Shown: positions 26,725 to 34,730, counted from the first letter of the stretch. The stretch is 64,000 bases of DNA from Anaerovibrio lipolyticus LB2005 (GCF_000621545.1 NZ_JHYA01000007.1:104495-168494); one strand, 5' to 3'. The notes: generated from the sequence alone by a model not told the origin. Translations and numbers: made by a program.

Positions 26725-27261
26725 ATGATATTAGATGACGAAAAGTATATGAATCTTGCCCTGGCTGAAGCTCAGAAGGCTTACGAGCTCGGGGAAGTTC
26801 CTATAGGTGCCGTCCTTGTGGCCAAGGACGGCACTACTGTTTCTGTGGGACATAATTTGCGTGAAACAGCAAAGGATGCCACAGCCCATGCGGAGATAGA
26901 GGCTATACGGGCGGCAAACAAAAAGTTGGACAGATGGCGCCTTTCCGGGACTACCCTTTATGTGACCATAGAACCTTGCCCTATGTGTGCCGGGGCCATT
27001 GTAAACAGTCGTATTGATCGGGTTGTATACGGCGGGGCAGACATTAAGGCTGGGGCAGTGCATTCCATTTTTAATGTGCTGACAAACAGCAATCTTAACC
27101 ATCAGACGGAGGTTACTGCCGGGGTGCTGGAGGACAGATGCTGTGGTATAATGAGGGACTTTTTTAAGATGCGAAGGGAGCAGAATAAAAAGAAAAGACA
27201 AAATACTCCCCAGAGTTGTGAAAAAATAGAAAAAGACACTTGTACACTTGAAAAAGAATGA
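26725..27261 (+). CDS. tadA: tRNA-specific adenosine deaminase
   Basis: 178 residues. It converts adenosine 34 of tRNA-Arg(ACG) to inosine. The zinc site of the cytidine-deaminase fold is complete: 'TAHAEIEAI' (His ligand and catalytic Glu) and 'EPCPMCAGAI' (two Cys). 'PIGAVLV', 'NSRIDRVVYGG' and 'AGVLEDRCCGIMRDFFKMRR' are characteristic of TadA. The last about 25 residues are a Lys-rich tail longer than usual. The ATG follows the stop of the preceding small gene without a gap. Confidence 0.95.
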   Translation: MILDDEKYMNLALAEAQKAYELGEVPIGAVLVAKDGTTVSVGHNLRETAKDATAHAEIEAIRAANKKLDRWRLSGTTLYVTIEPCPMCAGAIVNSRIDRVVYGGADIKAGAVHSIFNVLTNSNLNHQTEVTAGVLEDRCCGIMRDFFKMRREQNKKKRQNTPQSCEKIEKDTCTLEKE

Positions 27262-27272
27262 TAAAATAATAA

Positions 27273-27348
27273 TTGACAATTATATATTTTTTGAGTATGA
27301 TACTACTCATATTATAATTATTACCAACTAAATGGGTCGGTAATAATT
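27273..27348 (+). promoter_or_regulatory. Promoter and two inverted repeats of second SDF symporter gene
   Basis: TTGACA (27273-27278), 17-nt spacer, TATGAT (27296-27301), near consensus. GAGTA (27293-27297) and TACTC (27304-27308) form an inverted repeat over the -10. Further down, AATTATTACC (27316-27325) and GGTAATAATT (27339-27348) form a perfect inverted repeat around 13 nt. Both are candidate regulator sites; the second could also be an RNA hairpin next to the ribosome site. Confidence 0.7.
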
Positions 27349-27369
27349 CGGAGAAAGAGGGGGAAGGAT

Positions 27370-28644
27370 ATGTCTAGTGAAAATGATGTTCAGAAGAAGG
27401 CACAGGAGGCCATAAAACAGACTGACCAAAAGGCTCAGGTAAAGCAGATGGTTTTATGGTTTTCAGCACTGATTGTGGGTGGAGCCCTGGGGTGGCTCAA
27501 TATTCCAGTGCTTAACGATCTGTTCAACTTCGTTGCCACCGTATTTACCCGGCTGTTCCAGTTTGTGGCAGTTCCAACCATTGCTCTGGCAGTTATAACC
27601 ACCTTGGCGACCTTGGGAACCAAGAAGGAAACAGGCCGTATTTTTGGTCACGCTGTGGTATATACCATGCTTACAACCATTGCGGCAGCGGCTGTGGGAT
27701 TGGCCTTATACATCTTTATTGCACCGGAAAATTTACCGGCAGATGTTATTGGTGCAGGAGTTGCTGAGGTTCCGGATAAATTGGGGAAGCTGTCCTATTA
27801 TGACCATTTCTTGTCGGTAATACCTAACAATTTGCTTCAGCCATTTTTAGCTGGCAATGTATTATCTATTCTCTTAATTGCCTTTGCAGTAGGTCTTGGT
27901 CTGGCCAATATGCCGAAAACGGAAAATGTACAGATGCTTATAAAGGTGATAAATGGCCTTCAGGAATTGCTCTTTACTCTGATAAGGGGCATTGTGTATG
28001 TGTTGCCAATCGGTATTGTGGCTTTTGCTGGTCAGCTGGCTGCCCAGATTGAGGCCGGTGTTATCGTAGGCTCCCTTGGTAAATATGTGGCTGTAGTTAT
28101 GGGTGGAAACGTAATTCAGTTCTTCATTGTTTTGCCAATCTTCCTGCTCCTGAGAGGGCTCAATCCATTCACTGTATTTAAGAAGATGTCCCCAGCCTTG
28201 GCAGTGGCCCTGTTTACCAAGAGCTCTGCAGCAACATTGCCTGTTACCATGGCATCTGCTGAGGACAACTTAAAGGTAAACAAGAAGGTTTCCCGTTTTG
28301 TTTTGCCAATTTGTACTACCATCAATATGAATGGTTGCGCAGCATTTATTTTGGTAACTTCATTGTTCGTAATGCAGAATGCGGGCTTTGAGCTTTCAAT
28401 GGGAACTATGATCACCTGGCTTTTTGTGGCAGTGTTCGCCGCAGTGGGGAATGCAGGCGTACCAATGGGATGTTATTTTCTGACCCTGTCCCTTATGTCC
28501 TCCATGGGTGCACCACTGGGAATTATGGGTGTTATTCTTCCTATCTACACGATTATTGATATGATAGAAACTGCAGAAAATGTTTGGTCTGACTCCTGTG
28601 TATGTGCTATGACCAACAATGATCTGAAGGATTCTCTTGACTGA
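27370..28644 (+). CDS. Dicarboxylate/amino acid:cation symporter (SDF family)
   Basis: 424 residues, inner-membrane symporter of the DctA/GltP/SstT family. After a charged N-terminal extension of about 27 residues come eight helices; the family core is 'FTKSSAATLPVTMASAEDNLKVNKKVSRFVLPICTTINMNGCAAFI' (hairpin 1 and the NMxG helix), then 'GNAGVPMGCYFLTLSLMSSMGAPLGIMGVILPIYTIIDMIETAENVWSDSCVCAMTNN' (hairpin 2 and TM8). The TM7 motif reads N-M-N-G-C rather than the N-M-D-G-T of glutamate/dicarboxylate carriers. The substrate is therefore open (amino acid or C4-dicarboxylate). A tight promoter with two inverted repeats indicates regulated expression. The gene is 25-30% similar by eye to the SstT at 11388. 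Confidence 0.87.
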   Translation: MSSENDVQKKAQEAIKQTDQKAQVKQMVLWFSALIVGGALGWLNIPVLNDLFNFVATVFTRLFQFVAVPTIALAVITTLATLGTKKETGRIFGHAVVYTMLTTIAAAAVGLALYIFIAPENLPADVIGAGVAEVPDKLGKLSYYDHFLSVIPNNLLQPFLAGNVLSILLIAFAVGLGLANMPKTENVQMLIKVINGLQELLFTLIRGIVYVLPIGIVAFAGQLAAQIEAGVIVGSLGKYVAVVMGGNVIQFFIVLPIFLLLRGLNPFTVFKKMSPALAVALFTKSSAATLPVTMASAEDNLKVNKKVSRFVLPICTTINMNGCAAFILVTSLFVMQNAGFELSMGTMITWLFVAVFAAVGNAGVPMGCYFLTLSLMSSMGAPLGIMGVILPIYTIIDMIETAENVWSDSCVCAMTNNDLKDSLD

Positions 28645-28667
28645 CAATTTAATCTGTGTTTTTAGTT

Positions 28668-28699
28668 AAGTCGGCTACTGAAAGGTGGCCGACTTTTTC
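28668..28699 (+). terminator. Terminator after SDF symporter gene
   Basis: AAGTCGGCTAC pairs with GTGGCCGACTT (one G-U), followed by TTTTC. Confidence 0.88.
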
Positions 28700-28707
28700 T
28701 TCACCTA

Positions 28708-28736
28708 TTGACTTTTATGGTACCTGCTACCATAAT
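28708..28736 (+). promoter_or_regulatory. Promoter with operator between -35 and -10, pseudo-ATPase gene
   Basis: TTGACT (28708-28713), 17-nt spacer, CATAAT (28731-28736). The spacer holds an inverted repeat ATGGTA (28717-28722) / TACCAT (28728-28733) around CCTGC. A site in this place would exclude RNA polymerase. Its TGGT/ACCA halves match those in front of the two SDF symporter genes. Confidence 0.72.
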
Positions 28737-28758
28737 TATTTGGTAGGAGTTGGTAATA

Positions 28759-29889
28759 ATGTTTGATATGTTTCTTGAAAATAGAATTGTATTTTATGGC
28801 ATGATTGCCGGTATTTTTATAGTGGTAAACGGCTTGGCATATTTATTATTGAAGTATATCCTTCCTTGGCAGGCCATGAGAACCTTGAAGAAATTCAAGA
28901 TTCGTGCCAAAAGCCGCAAGCTGCTTCCGTTGTTAAATCTCACAGGGCAGCTGGTTATGGGCCTTTCTGGTGCTGTTACTAAGGGCGTGCCAATGGTATA
29001 TGATATTATTCCCGCCGGTATAGCCCCATCTAAAATGATGACCTTTGCAGCATCTGCTGAGGCGGGTGTCCAGCATCCTTTGGCTGATGCAATAGCCGAG
29101 TGGGCTGACGAAAAGCACCTTGAGTTATCTGAGGCATCTGCCAGCAATGTGGTTCCGGGTAAGGGGGTTGAGGCTCTCATTAACCATCAGGAGGTCAGAG
29201 TTGGCACAGCGTCTTTTCTGCAGGACCATGATGTAAAAATCCCTGCGGAAATACTCACCAGGGCTGATCAGCTGGCAGGAAAGGGAAATGTGGTTTCCTT
29301 TGTAAGCATTGGTGGTTTTTGCCGTGGCTTTATTGTGTTCAGTGATGCCCTGCGGCCAACTGTCCCAGGTGCGGTTCAAACCCTTAGGGATTATGGGATT
29401 TCCACTGCTATTATGACCAGTGCTGCCGGCAGCACTGCCCGCAATATTGCCCGACAGGCCGGTATTAATAATGTTAATGCTGAAATGGATACCATGGAAA
29501 AGGCCAAGAAGATTACCATTATGAAGACTTCTGATTCCCTTATCGGAGCTGTGGCCACCACCAGCAATACCCAGGTTTTGGCCCAGTCAGCTGATATCAG
29601 CTTTGCTCTCAGTATTACTGATGAGTCAATTAAGGACCAGTGTGATGTTTATGTGGACAGTGTTGATTTCGGTAATATAATGAGTGCAGTGGATATTGCC
29701 AGATATACATACAGCAAGCGAAAAACCGGTATTATTGTTACAGTGTTGTTTAATCTTGTTTTAGGTGCTATTACCAGCTACATTGTGGCTGAGTCAGCCC
29801 TACCATTTTTTGCACCAGTGCTGCCGATTATGGCAGGAGTGCTTTTCCTTATTGGTATTATTGCCAATCAGTTTACTTATAGCTATTAA
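28759..29889 (+). CDS. Catalytically dead P1B-type ATPase-like membrane protein
   Basis: Start ATG 28759, 9 nt behind GGTAGGAG. 376 residues, intact frame. One N-terminal membrane helix (about 10-34) and two C-terminal ones (about 324-345, 350-371) flank a cytoplasmic part that aligns with the P- and N-domains of heavy-metal ATPases. The position of the phosphorylated DKTGTLT reads GLSGAVT (68-74); the following 'KGVPMVYDIIPAG' is still ATPase-like. The nucleotide-domain His-Pro motif survives ('EAGVQHPLADAI', HP at 106-107) and 'VPGKGVEALI'. The TGDN position reads MTSAAGSTARNIA (219-231) and the GDGxNDAP loop reads AVATTSNTQVLAQSADI (264-280). All catalytic Asp residues are lost, and the transport helices with the CPC-type site are absent, so transport by ATP hydrolysis is excluded. 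A sensory or scaffold role is inferred. Confidence 0.85.
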   Translation: MFDMFLENRIVFYGMIAGIFIVVNGLAYLLLKYILPWQAMRTLKKFKIRAKSRKLLPLLNLTGQLVMGLSGAVTKGVPMVYDIIPAGIAPSKMMTFAASAEAGVQHPLADAIAEWADEKHLELSEASASNVVPGKGVEALINHQEVRVGTASFLQDHDVKIPAEILTRADQLAGKGNVVSFVSIGGFCRGFIVFSDALRPTVPGAVQTLRDYGISTAIMTSAAGSTARNIARQAGINNVNAEMDTMEKAKKITIMKTSDSLIGAVATTSNTQVLAQSADISFALSITDESIKDQCDVYVDSVDFGNIMSAVDIARYTYSKRKTGIIVTVLFNLVLGAITSYIVAESALPFFAPVLPIMAGVLFLIGIIANQFTYSY

Positions 29890-29927
29890 TGTAAAAATGG
29901 AGTCAGATATATAAGGAGTTATATTTT

Positions 29928-30632
29928 ATGGATAAAGAAGAATTTTCAGAATTAGTAAATATTGTTCTTGATAATACAGCCCGTCCACCACAGGAGCTTT
30001 TTGCCAATGGCTACGATGACTGGCATTGTCGTGCCCGTTTAGGTCATTTTCTGGCCATGCCGGAATTTAATCGTCTGGATGCTGCCAAGGAGCTGTTTAT
30101 GTCTGTGCTAGACGTGGAGCCCGATGAGGAAAATAGTCAGGATGTGGAGGAGAAGGCCTATGCCCTTCAGCACCTCAGCCAGGTGGAGAAGGATCAGAAG
30201 ATTTATAACAAGGCCCTTGAGCACATCAATATGGCTATTGAAACTGCAGAATCCTATGATTATCTATACAAATATATACTTAGAGGTGAGCTTTGGGCTC
30301 AGCGCTGGAATATCATGCACCTCATGAAACAGACCGAGGATGCTGAGGCTGAGGTGGATGAGCGTATTGAGGTGTTTAAGGATATTCCAATAGAACATAA
30401 CAGCTATCTGTATTATGGCTACCGTTTCAAGGCCCAGCTGGCGGCTGAGCGAGGTGTTCCTCTTGTGGCCAAGGATTATATGCACATGGCGCTTCATAAT
30501 ATGGAAATTACTGAACACTACAAAAAGAGATTGGATAAGGCCTTTGCGGCCACCCATGAAAATATTTCCTGGATTTTGTCAGAAATTGACAAGGCAACAC
30601 CTAACCCTGATAATCTGCATTGGGATATTTAA
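29928..30632 (+). CDS. TPR-like cytoplasmic protein of unknown function
   Basis: 234 residues, acidic, no signal peptide. Helix pairs of tetratricopeptide type occur at about 45-75 ('RLDAAKELFMSVLDVEPDEEN'), 80-110 ('YALQHLSQVEKDQKIYNKALEHINMAIETAE') and 160-190 ('YRFKAQLAAERGVPLVAKDYMHMALHN'). I cannot assign a specific family. It lies 38 nt behind the pseudo-ATPase gene without a terminator between them, and 24 nt before ispE. It is probably co-transcribed with the pseudo-ATPase and might be its partner (inference from position only). Confidence 0.8.
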   Translation: MDKEEFSELVNIVLDNTARPPQELFANGYDDWHCRARLGHFLAMPEFNRLDAAKELFMSVLDVEPDEENSQDVEEKAYALQHLSQVEKDQKIYNKALEHINMAIETAESYDYLYKYILRGELWAQRWNIMHLMKQTEDAEAEVDERIEVFKDIPIEHNSYLYYGYRFKAQLAAERGVPLVAKDYMHMALHNMEITEHYKKRLDKAFAATHENISWILSEIDKATPNPDNLHWDI

Positions 30633-30656
30633 AGATAAATTAAAGGAGTGGGAACA

Positions 30657-31535
30657 GTGAGTTCCGAAAAAATCGAAATCAAGGCTAATGCCAAAATAAA
30701 TCTGACACTGGATATTTTGGGTACCAGAGATGACGGCTACCATGAGGTGGCTATGGTTATGCAGGAGGTAAGCCTTCACGATAACCTATATATGGAAAAG
30801 ACAGATGGTGGTATTGAGCTTGAAATTCCGGGCTCTGACCTGCCTGCGGATAATACCAATCTGTGCTATAGGGCAGCTGCACTTATTATGGAGGAGTGCG
30901 GTCTTAATGCTGGGGTGAAAATAACCTTGGATAAGCATATACCCATTGCTGCAGGTCTGGCAGGAGGGTCATCTGATGCGGCGGCTGTTCTGAAGGGAAT
31001 GAGCCAGCTTTATGAGCTAAATCTTTCAGAGGAAAAGCTATGTGAGTTGGGGGCACGTCTTGGTTCCGATATTCCTTTCTGCATAATGGGGGGCACCATG
31101 CTGTCCACTGGCCGTGGGGAGATTTTGGAGCGTCTGCCAGATTTTCCGGAGGTTGACATAGTGTTGGCCAAGCCAAAGGTGGGAGTATCCACGGCTTGGG
31201 CCTACAAGACCTACGATGCTGGCTATACCGGTCCTCACCCTGATAATAAGGCCATGATAAAGGCTATAGAGCAGGGGGATATTTTATCTGCAAGTAAATT
31301 GTTGTGTAATGTGTTGGAAAGTGTTACTATAGAAAAGCATGACATTATCGACAGATATAAGAAGGAAATGTTGGACAAGGGAGCACTGGCCAGTATGATG
31401 TCAGGCAGCGGCCCTACAGTATTCGGCATTGCTCCTGATGTGTCTGTGGCAGAGAAAATGGCAGCAGCGATAAAAAATATAGATAATGAGGCGGCTGTGT
31501 TTACAGCGAAAACTGTTGGCAGAAATAGAGGTTAA
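30657..31535 (+). CDS. ispE: 4-diphosphocytidyl-2-C-methyl-D-erythritol kinase
   Basis: Start GTG 30657, 8 nt behind AAAGGAG; a GTG at 30648 overlaps that site. 292 residues of the GHMP kinase family. It phosphorylates CDP-methylerythritol in the non-mevalonate isoprenoid route, upstream of the polyprenyl diphosphate synthase at 46991. Visible motifs: 'KANAKINLTLDILGTRDDGYHEV' (N-terminal Lys and Asn), the phosphate loop 'IPIAAGLAGGSSDAAAVL', 'LGSDIPFCIMGGTMLSTGRGE' and the GHMP C-terminal 'ASMMSGSGPTVFGI'. The next gene starts 2 nt behind its stop. Confidence 0.96.
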   Translation: MSSEKIEIKANAKINLTLDILGTRDDGYHEVAMVMQEVSLHDNLYMEKTDGGIELEIPGSDLPADNTNLCYRAAALIMEECGLNAGVKITLDKHIPIAAGLAGGSSDAAAVLKGMSQLYELNLSEEKLCELGARLGSDIPFCIMGGTMLSTGRGEILERLPDFPEVDIVLAKPKVGVSTAWAYKTYDAGYTGPHPDNKAMIKAIEQGDILSASKLLCNVLESVTIEKHDIIDRYKKEMLDKGALASMMSGSGPTVFGIAPDVSVAEKMAAAIKNIDNEAAVFTAKTVGRNRG

Positions 31536-31537
31536 TT

Positions 31538-32227
31538 ATGGACACAAAATTATCACCTATTAAATTGGATAGCTATCAGCCTCTACGTGAGGTAGTTTGT
31601 GAAACCCTCAGGGATGCTATTCGCAAGGGGAAATTGAAGCCCGGCGAACGACTTATGGAAAGCCAGTTAGCAGAGGATTTAGGTGTCAGCCGTACCCCTG
31701 TAAGGGAAGCAATCCGCAAGCTGGAGCTGGAGGGCTATGTTATTATGATGCCCCGCCGTGGAACCTATGTGGCTAATCTGTCAATCAGGGATGTAAATGA
31801 GGTTTTTGAAATCCGTACTTCCCTCGATTCCTTGGCCAGCGGTTTGGCTGCAGAGCGCATTACTGATGAGGAGCTGGAAAGATTACAGCGCCTGTTGGTT
31901 GCCATTGGAGGATACATTGAAGAAAATGATATGGACAAAATCGTTGAGTGCGATACTGAGTTCCATGACCTTTTGTATCAGGCAAGCCGCAATTCCCGTT
32001 TGGTAGGTATAATTTTCAATCTTCGTGAACAGCTCACTAGATTCCGTTCCACCTCCATGGCCTTTCCAGGCCGCCTGAAGGCAACGCTGGAGGAGCATCG
32101 CCGCATCGTGGAGGCCATAGCCCAGGGGGATGTGGCAGAAGCCCGGGCGGCTGCTGAATATCACATGGAAAAGTCGGAGCAGACTCTTTTGGAGAGCATG
32201 GAAGCCATGAAGAATCGTGGAAAATAA
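31538..32227 (+). CDS. GntR-family regulator, FadR subfamily (FCD ligand domain)
   Basis: 229 residues. Winged helix at about 15-80: 'LREVVCETLRDAIRKGKLKPGERLMESQLAEDLGVSRTPVREAIRKLELEGYVIMMPRRGTYVANLS', a textbook GntR DNA-binding domain. The C-terminal helical FCD domain has the metal/ligand His pattern: 'CDTEFHDLLYQAS', 'EEHRRIVEAIAQGDVAEARAAAEYHM'. Members usually bind operators with TGGT/ACCA or TNGT-N3-ACNA halves and respond to small organic acids. It starts 2 nt behind ispE and is followed by glmU. Its targets are unknown; the TGGT/ACCA palindromes elsewhere in the window are candidates. Confidence 0.92.
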   Translation: MDTKLSPIKLDSYQPLREVVCETLRDAIRKGKLKPGERLMESQLAEDLGVSRTPVREAIRKLELEGYVIMMPRRGTYVANLSIRDVNEVFEIRTSLDSLASGLAAERITDEELERLQRLLVAIGGYIEENDMDKIVECDTEFHDLLYQASRNSRLVGIIFNLREQLTRFRSTSMAFPGRLKATLEEHRRIVEAIAQGDVAEARAAAEYHMEKSEQTLLESMEAMKNRGK

Positions 32228-32234
32228 TCTTATA

Positions 32235-32266
32235 TATAAAAATATTGGAGTATAAAAATATTGGAG
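32235..32266 (+). repeat. Perfect 16-bp tandem duplication including the glmU ribosome site
   Basis: TATAAAAATATTGGAG occurs at 32235-32250 and again at 32251-32266. Each unit ends in a GGAG Shine-Dalgarno core; the second one lies about 10 nt before the glmU ATG. Confidence 0.85.
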
Positions 32267-32276
32267 GCAATTTTTA

Positions 32277-33644
32277 ATGCTGGATTTAGTAACAGTAATT
32301 TTAGCGGCAGGCAAGGGCACAAGAATGAAGTCCAAGCTGCCAAAGGTTTTACATAAAGTAGCGGGCAAGTCTATGCTGCAGCACGTTCTTGATGCTGCAA
32401 CCAAGGCTGGTTCAAAGCGCAATGTTGTAGTCGTGGGCTTTGGTGGCGACACCGTTAAGGAAGCTATTGGGGACCAGGCTGAGTTTGTGGTACAGGCTGA
32501 GCAGCTGGGCACTGGTCATGCGGTAAAGCAGGCAGCACCATTGCTTTCAAAGGAGAATGGTACCGTTATGGTGCTTTGCGGTGATACTCCATTGGTTACT
32601 GCTGATCTTATCAGCAAGCTCTACGAGGGACATAAGGCTGCTGGCGCCAAGGCAACTGTGCTCACTGCCATTATGCCAGATGCCACTGGTTATGGCCGTA
32701 TTATCCGTACTGCTGAGGGTGATGTTGCCCGTATCGTTGAGCAGAAGGATGCCACTGAGGAGGAGCGCCAGGTTAAGGAGGTAAACTCCGGTATTTATTG
32801 CTTTGAGTGCAAGGATTTGTTTGAGGCTCTGGAGAAGGTGGGCTGTGATAACGCCCAGGGTGAGTATTATCTGCCAGACGTATTGGGTATTCTCCGTGAG
32901 CAGGGGGAGAAAATCTGGGCTGTGGCCGCAGATGATTATGAGTCCACTTTGGGCATAAATTCCCGCGTTCAGCTTTCCGGGGCAGAGAAGATTCTCCGTC
33001 GTCGCAAGAATATTGAGCTGATGGATAACGGCGTAACCATTATGGATCCAGACAGCACCTTTGTGGATGCTGATGTTGAGGTAGGCCCTGATACAGTTAT
33101 TTATCCTTTCACCTGGTTGGAAGGTAATACTAAGATTGGTGCAAATTGCGAAATCGGTCCTAACTGCCGCTTTAGCAATGTTACCATTGGGGATGGTGTA
33201 AAAGGCCATTTCGCTTATGGTCATGACTGCATCGTTGATGATGGTGTTGACTTTGGTCCGTATGTTCATCTTCGTCCTAATACCCATATTGGCAAGGACG
33301 TTCATATCGGAAACTTTGTTGAGGTTAAGAATTCCAACATTGGTGAGGGTACCAAGCTGCCTCATCTCCAGTATATCGGTGATGCTGATGTGGGAAGCCA
33401 TGTAAACTGTGGCTGTGGTACTGTTACCGTTAACTACGATGGCAAGAACAAGCATCGTACTGTTATTGGTGATAATGCCTTTGTGGGGTGCCAGACAGCT
33501 CTGGTGGCTCCTGTAACAGTTGGTGAGGGCGCATATATTGGTGCCGGTTCCACTATTACCAAGGATATTCCAGCCTCTGATTTGGCTATTGCCAGAGCTC
33601 ATCAAAAAAATATAAGTGGATGGGCAGATAAACGAAAAAATTAA
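32277..33644 (+). CDS. glmU: Bifunctional UDP-N-acetylglucosamine pyrophosphorylase / glucosamine-1-phosphate acetyltransferase
   Basis: 455 residues, normal for GlmU. It makes UDP-GlcNAc for peptidoglycan and surface polysaccharide. N-terminal uridyltransferase: 'VILAAGKGTRMKSKLPKVLHKVAGK' at 6-30, 'QAEQLGTGHAVKQAAPLL', 'VLCGDTPLV', 'GYGRIIR', and 'EVNSGIYCF'. The C-terminal left-handed beta-helix of hexapeptide repeats begins near 260 and carries the acetyltransferase site 'GTKLPHLQYIGDADVG' and 'NCGCGTVTVNYDGKNKHRTVIGDNAFVGC'. It sits behind gntR and in front of prs. Confidence 0.97.
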   Translation: MLDLVTVILAAGKGTRMKSKLPKVLHKVAGKSMLQHVLDAATKAGSKRNVVVVGFGGDTVKEAIGDQAEFVVQAEQLGTGHAVKQAAPLLSKENGTVMVLCGDTPLVTADLISKLYEGHKAAGAKATVLTAIMPDATGYGRIIRTAEGDVARIVEQKDATEEERQVKEVNSGIYCFECKDLFEALEKVGCDNAQGEYYLPDVLGILREQGEKIWAVAADDYESTLGINSRVQLSGAEKILRRRKNIELMDNGVTIMDPDSTFVDADVEVGPDTVIYPFTWLEGNTKIGANCEIGPNCRFSNVTIGDGVKGHFAYGHDCIVDDGVDFGPYVHLRPNTHIGKDVHIGNFVEVKNSNIGEGTKLPHLQYIGDADVGSHVNCGCGTVTVNYDGKNKHRTVIGDNAFVGCQTALVAPVTVGEGAYIGAGSTITKDIPASDLAIARAHQKNISGWADKRKN

Positions 33645-33765
33645 AGTGGATATTTCAGTGGTTTACTGATAATATATATACGGAAATTTTTTGCTGGGAA
33701 ATCCTAGTGGGAAAATTTACCTAAAAAGAAATTTGTTTTATTAAAGTTTGGAGGCTTTATAAAAA

Positions 33766-34716
33766 ATGTCACAATCTGCAAAGAGTAACATGCGTCTTTT
33801 AGCTGGTAATGCGAATCCAGAGCTGGCTCAGGAAATCGCCGAGCACCTTGGTATCAGCCTTATTGAGGCTCAGGTGGGCCATTTCAACAACGGTGAAATC
33901 CAGGTTATGATCAGTGAAAGTATTCGCGGTAAGGATATCTTCATTATCCAGCCTACCAGCCAGCCAGTTAATGAGAATCTGATGGAGCTTCTCATTATGA
34001 CTGATGCTTGTAAGCGTGCATCTGCTCATAGCGTAACTGCCGTAGTTCCTTATTATGCTTATGCCCGCCAGGACCGTAAGACCCGTGGTCGTGAGCCTAT
34101 TTCCGCAAAGCTGGTTGCGAATTTGATGCAGTCTGCTGGTTTGGACCGTGTAGTTACTGTTGACCTTCATGCTGGTCAGATTCAGGGCTTCTTTGATATT
34201 CCAGTAGACCATTTGGCTGCTGCTCCTGCAATGGCTGAGTATTTCAGGGAGCTTAATCTTGAGGATGCTATTGTGGTATCCCCTGACCTTGGCGGTGTTA
34301 CCCGTGCCCGTAAAATGGCTGATTTGCTTGATGTTGGCATTGCCATTGTGGAGAAGCGTCGTCCACGTCCTGGTTGTGCAGAGGTTATGAACCTCATTGG
34401 TGATGTTAAGGGCAAGACCTGTATCATGATTGATGATATGGTTGATACTGCTGGTTCCCTCTGTGAGGGTGCCAAGGCTCTGAAGAAGCTGGGCGCCAAG
34501 GAAGTTTATGCTTGCTGCTCCCATGGTATTTTAACTGATCCTGCTGTACAGCGTATTAATGACTCTGTTATTAAGCAGCTTATTATTACCAATACTATTC
34601 CATTGGCTCCAGAGAAGCGTTCCAACAAGATTGTAACCATTTCTCTGGCTCCTATGTTGGCTGAGTTCATTGATTGTATTTACAACAATGGTTCTGTAAG
34701 TAAGCTCTTCAAATAA
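33766..34716 (+). CDS. prs: Ribose-phosphate pyrophosphokinase
   Basis: 316 residues. It makes PRPP from ribose 5-phosphate and ATP. Visible elements: 'LLAGNANPELAQEIAEHLG', 'GEIQVMISESIRGKDIFIIQPT', flexible loop 'YYAYARQDRKTRGREPISAKLVANL', 'VVTVDLHAGQIQGFFDIPVDHL' and the PRPP loop 'CIMIDDMVDTAGSLCEGAKAL'. The glmU-prs order is common in Firmicutes. The 121-nt gap to glmU is AT-rich and holds no clear promoter. Confidence 0.97.
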   Translation: MSQSAKSNMRLLAGNANPELAQEIAEHLGISLIEAQVGHFNNGEIQVMISESIRGKDIFIIQPTSQPVNENLMELLIMTDACKRASAHSVTAVVPYYAYARQDRKTRGREPISAKLVANLMQSAGLDRVVTVDLHAGQIQGFFDIPVDHLAAAPAMAEYFRELNLEDAIVVSPDLGGVTRARKMADLLDVGIAIVEKRRPRPGCAEVMNLIGDVKGKTCIMIDDMVDTAGSLCEGAKALKKLGAKEVYACCSHGILTDPAVQRINDSVIKQLIITNTIPLAPEKRSNKIVTISLAPMLAEFIDCIYNNGSVSKLFK

Positions 34717-34730
34717 TAATCAAATAATGC

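Noticed and set aside
29928..30632. Reading the TPR-like gene as part of ispE operon function
   Set aside because: Distance to ispE is short, but nothing in the protein links it to isoprenoid synthesis, so only co-transcription is possible.
32547..33605. A 352-codon minus-strand frame opposite glmU
   Set aside because: Antisense shadow of the glmU hexapeptide-repeat region; repeated codons keep it open.
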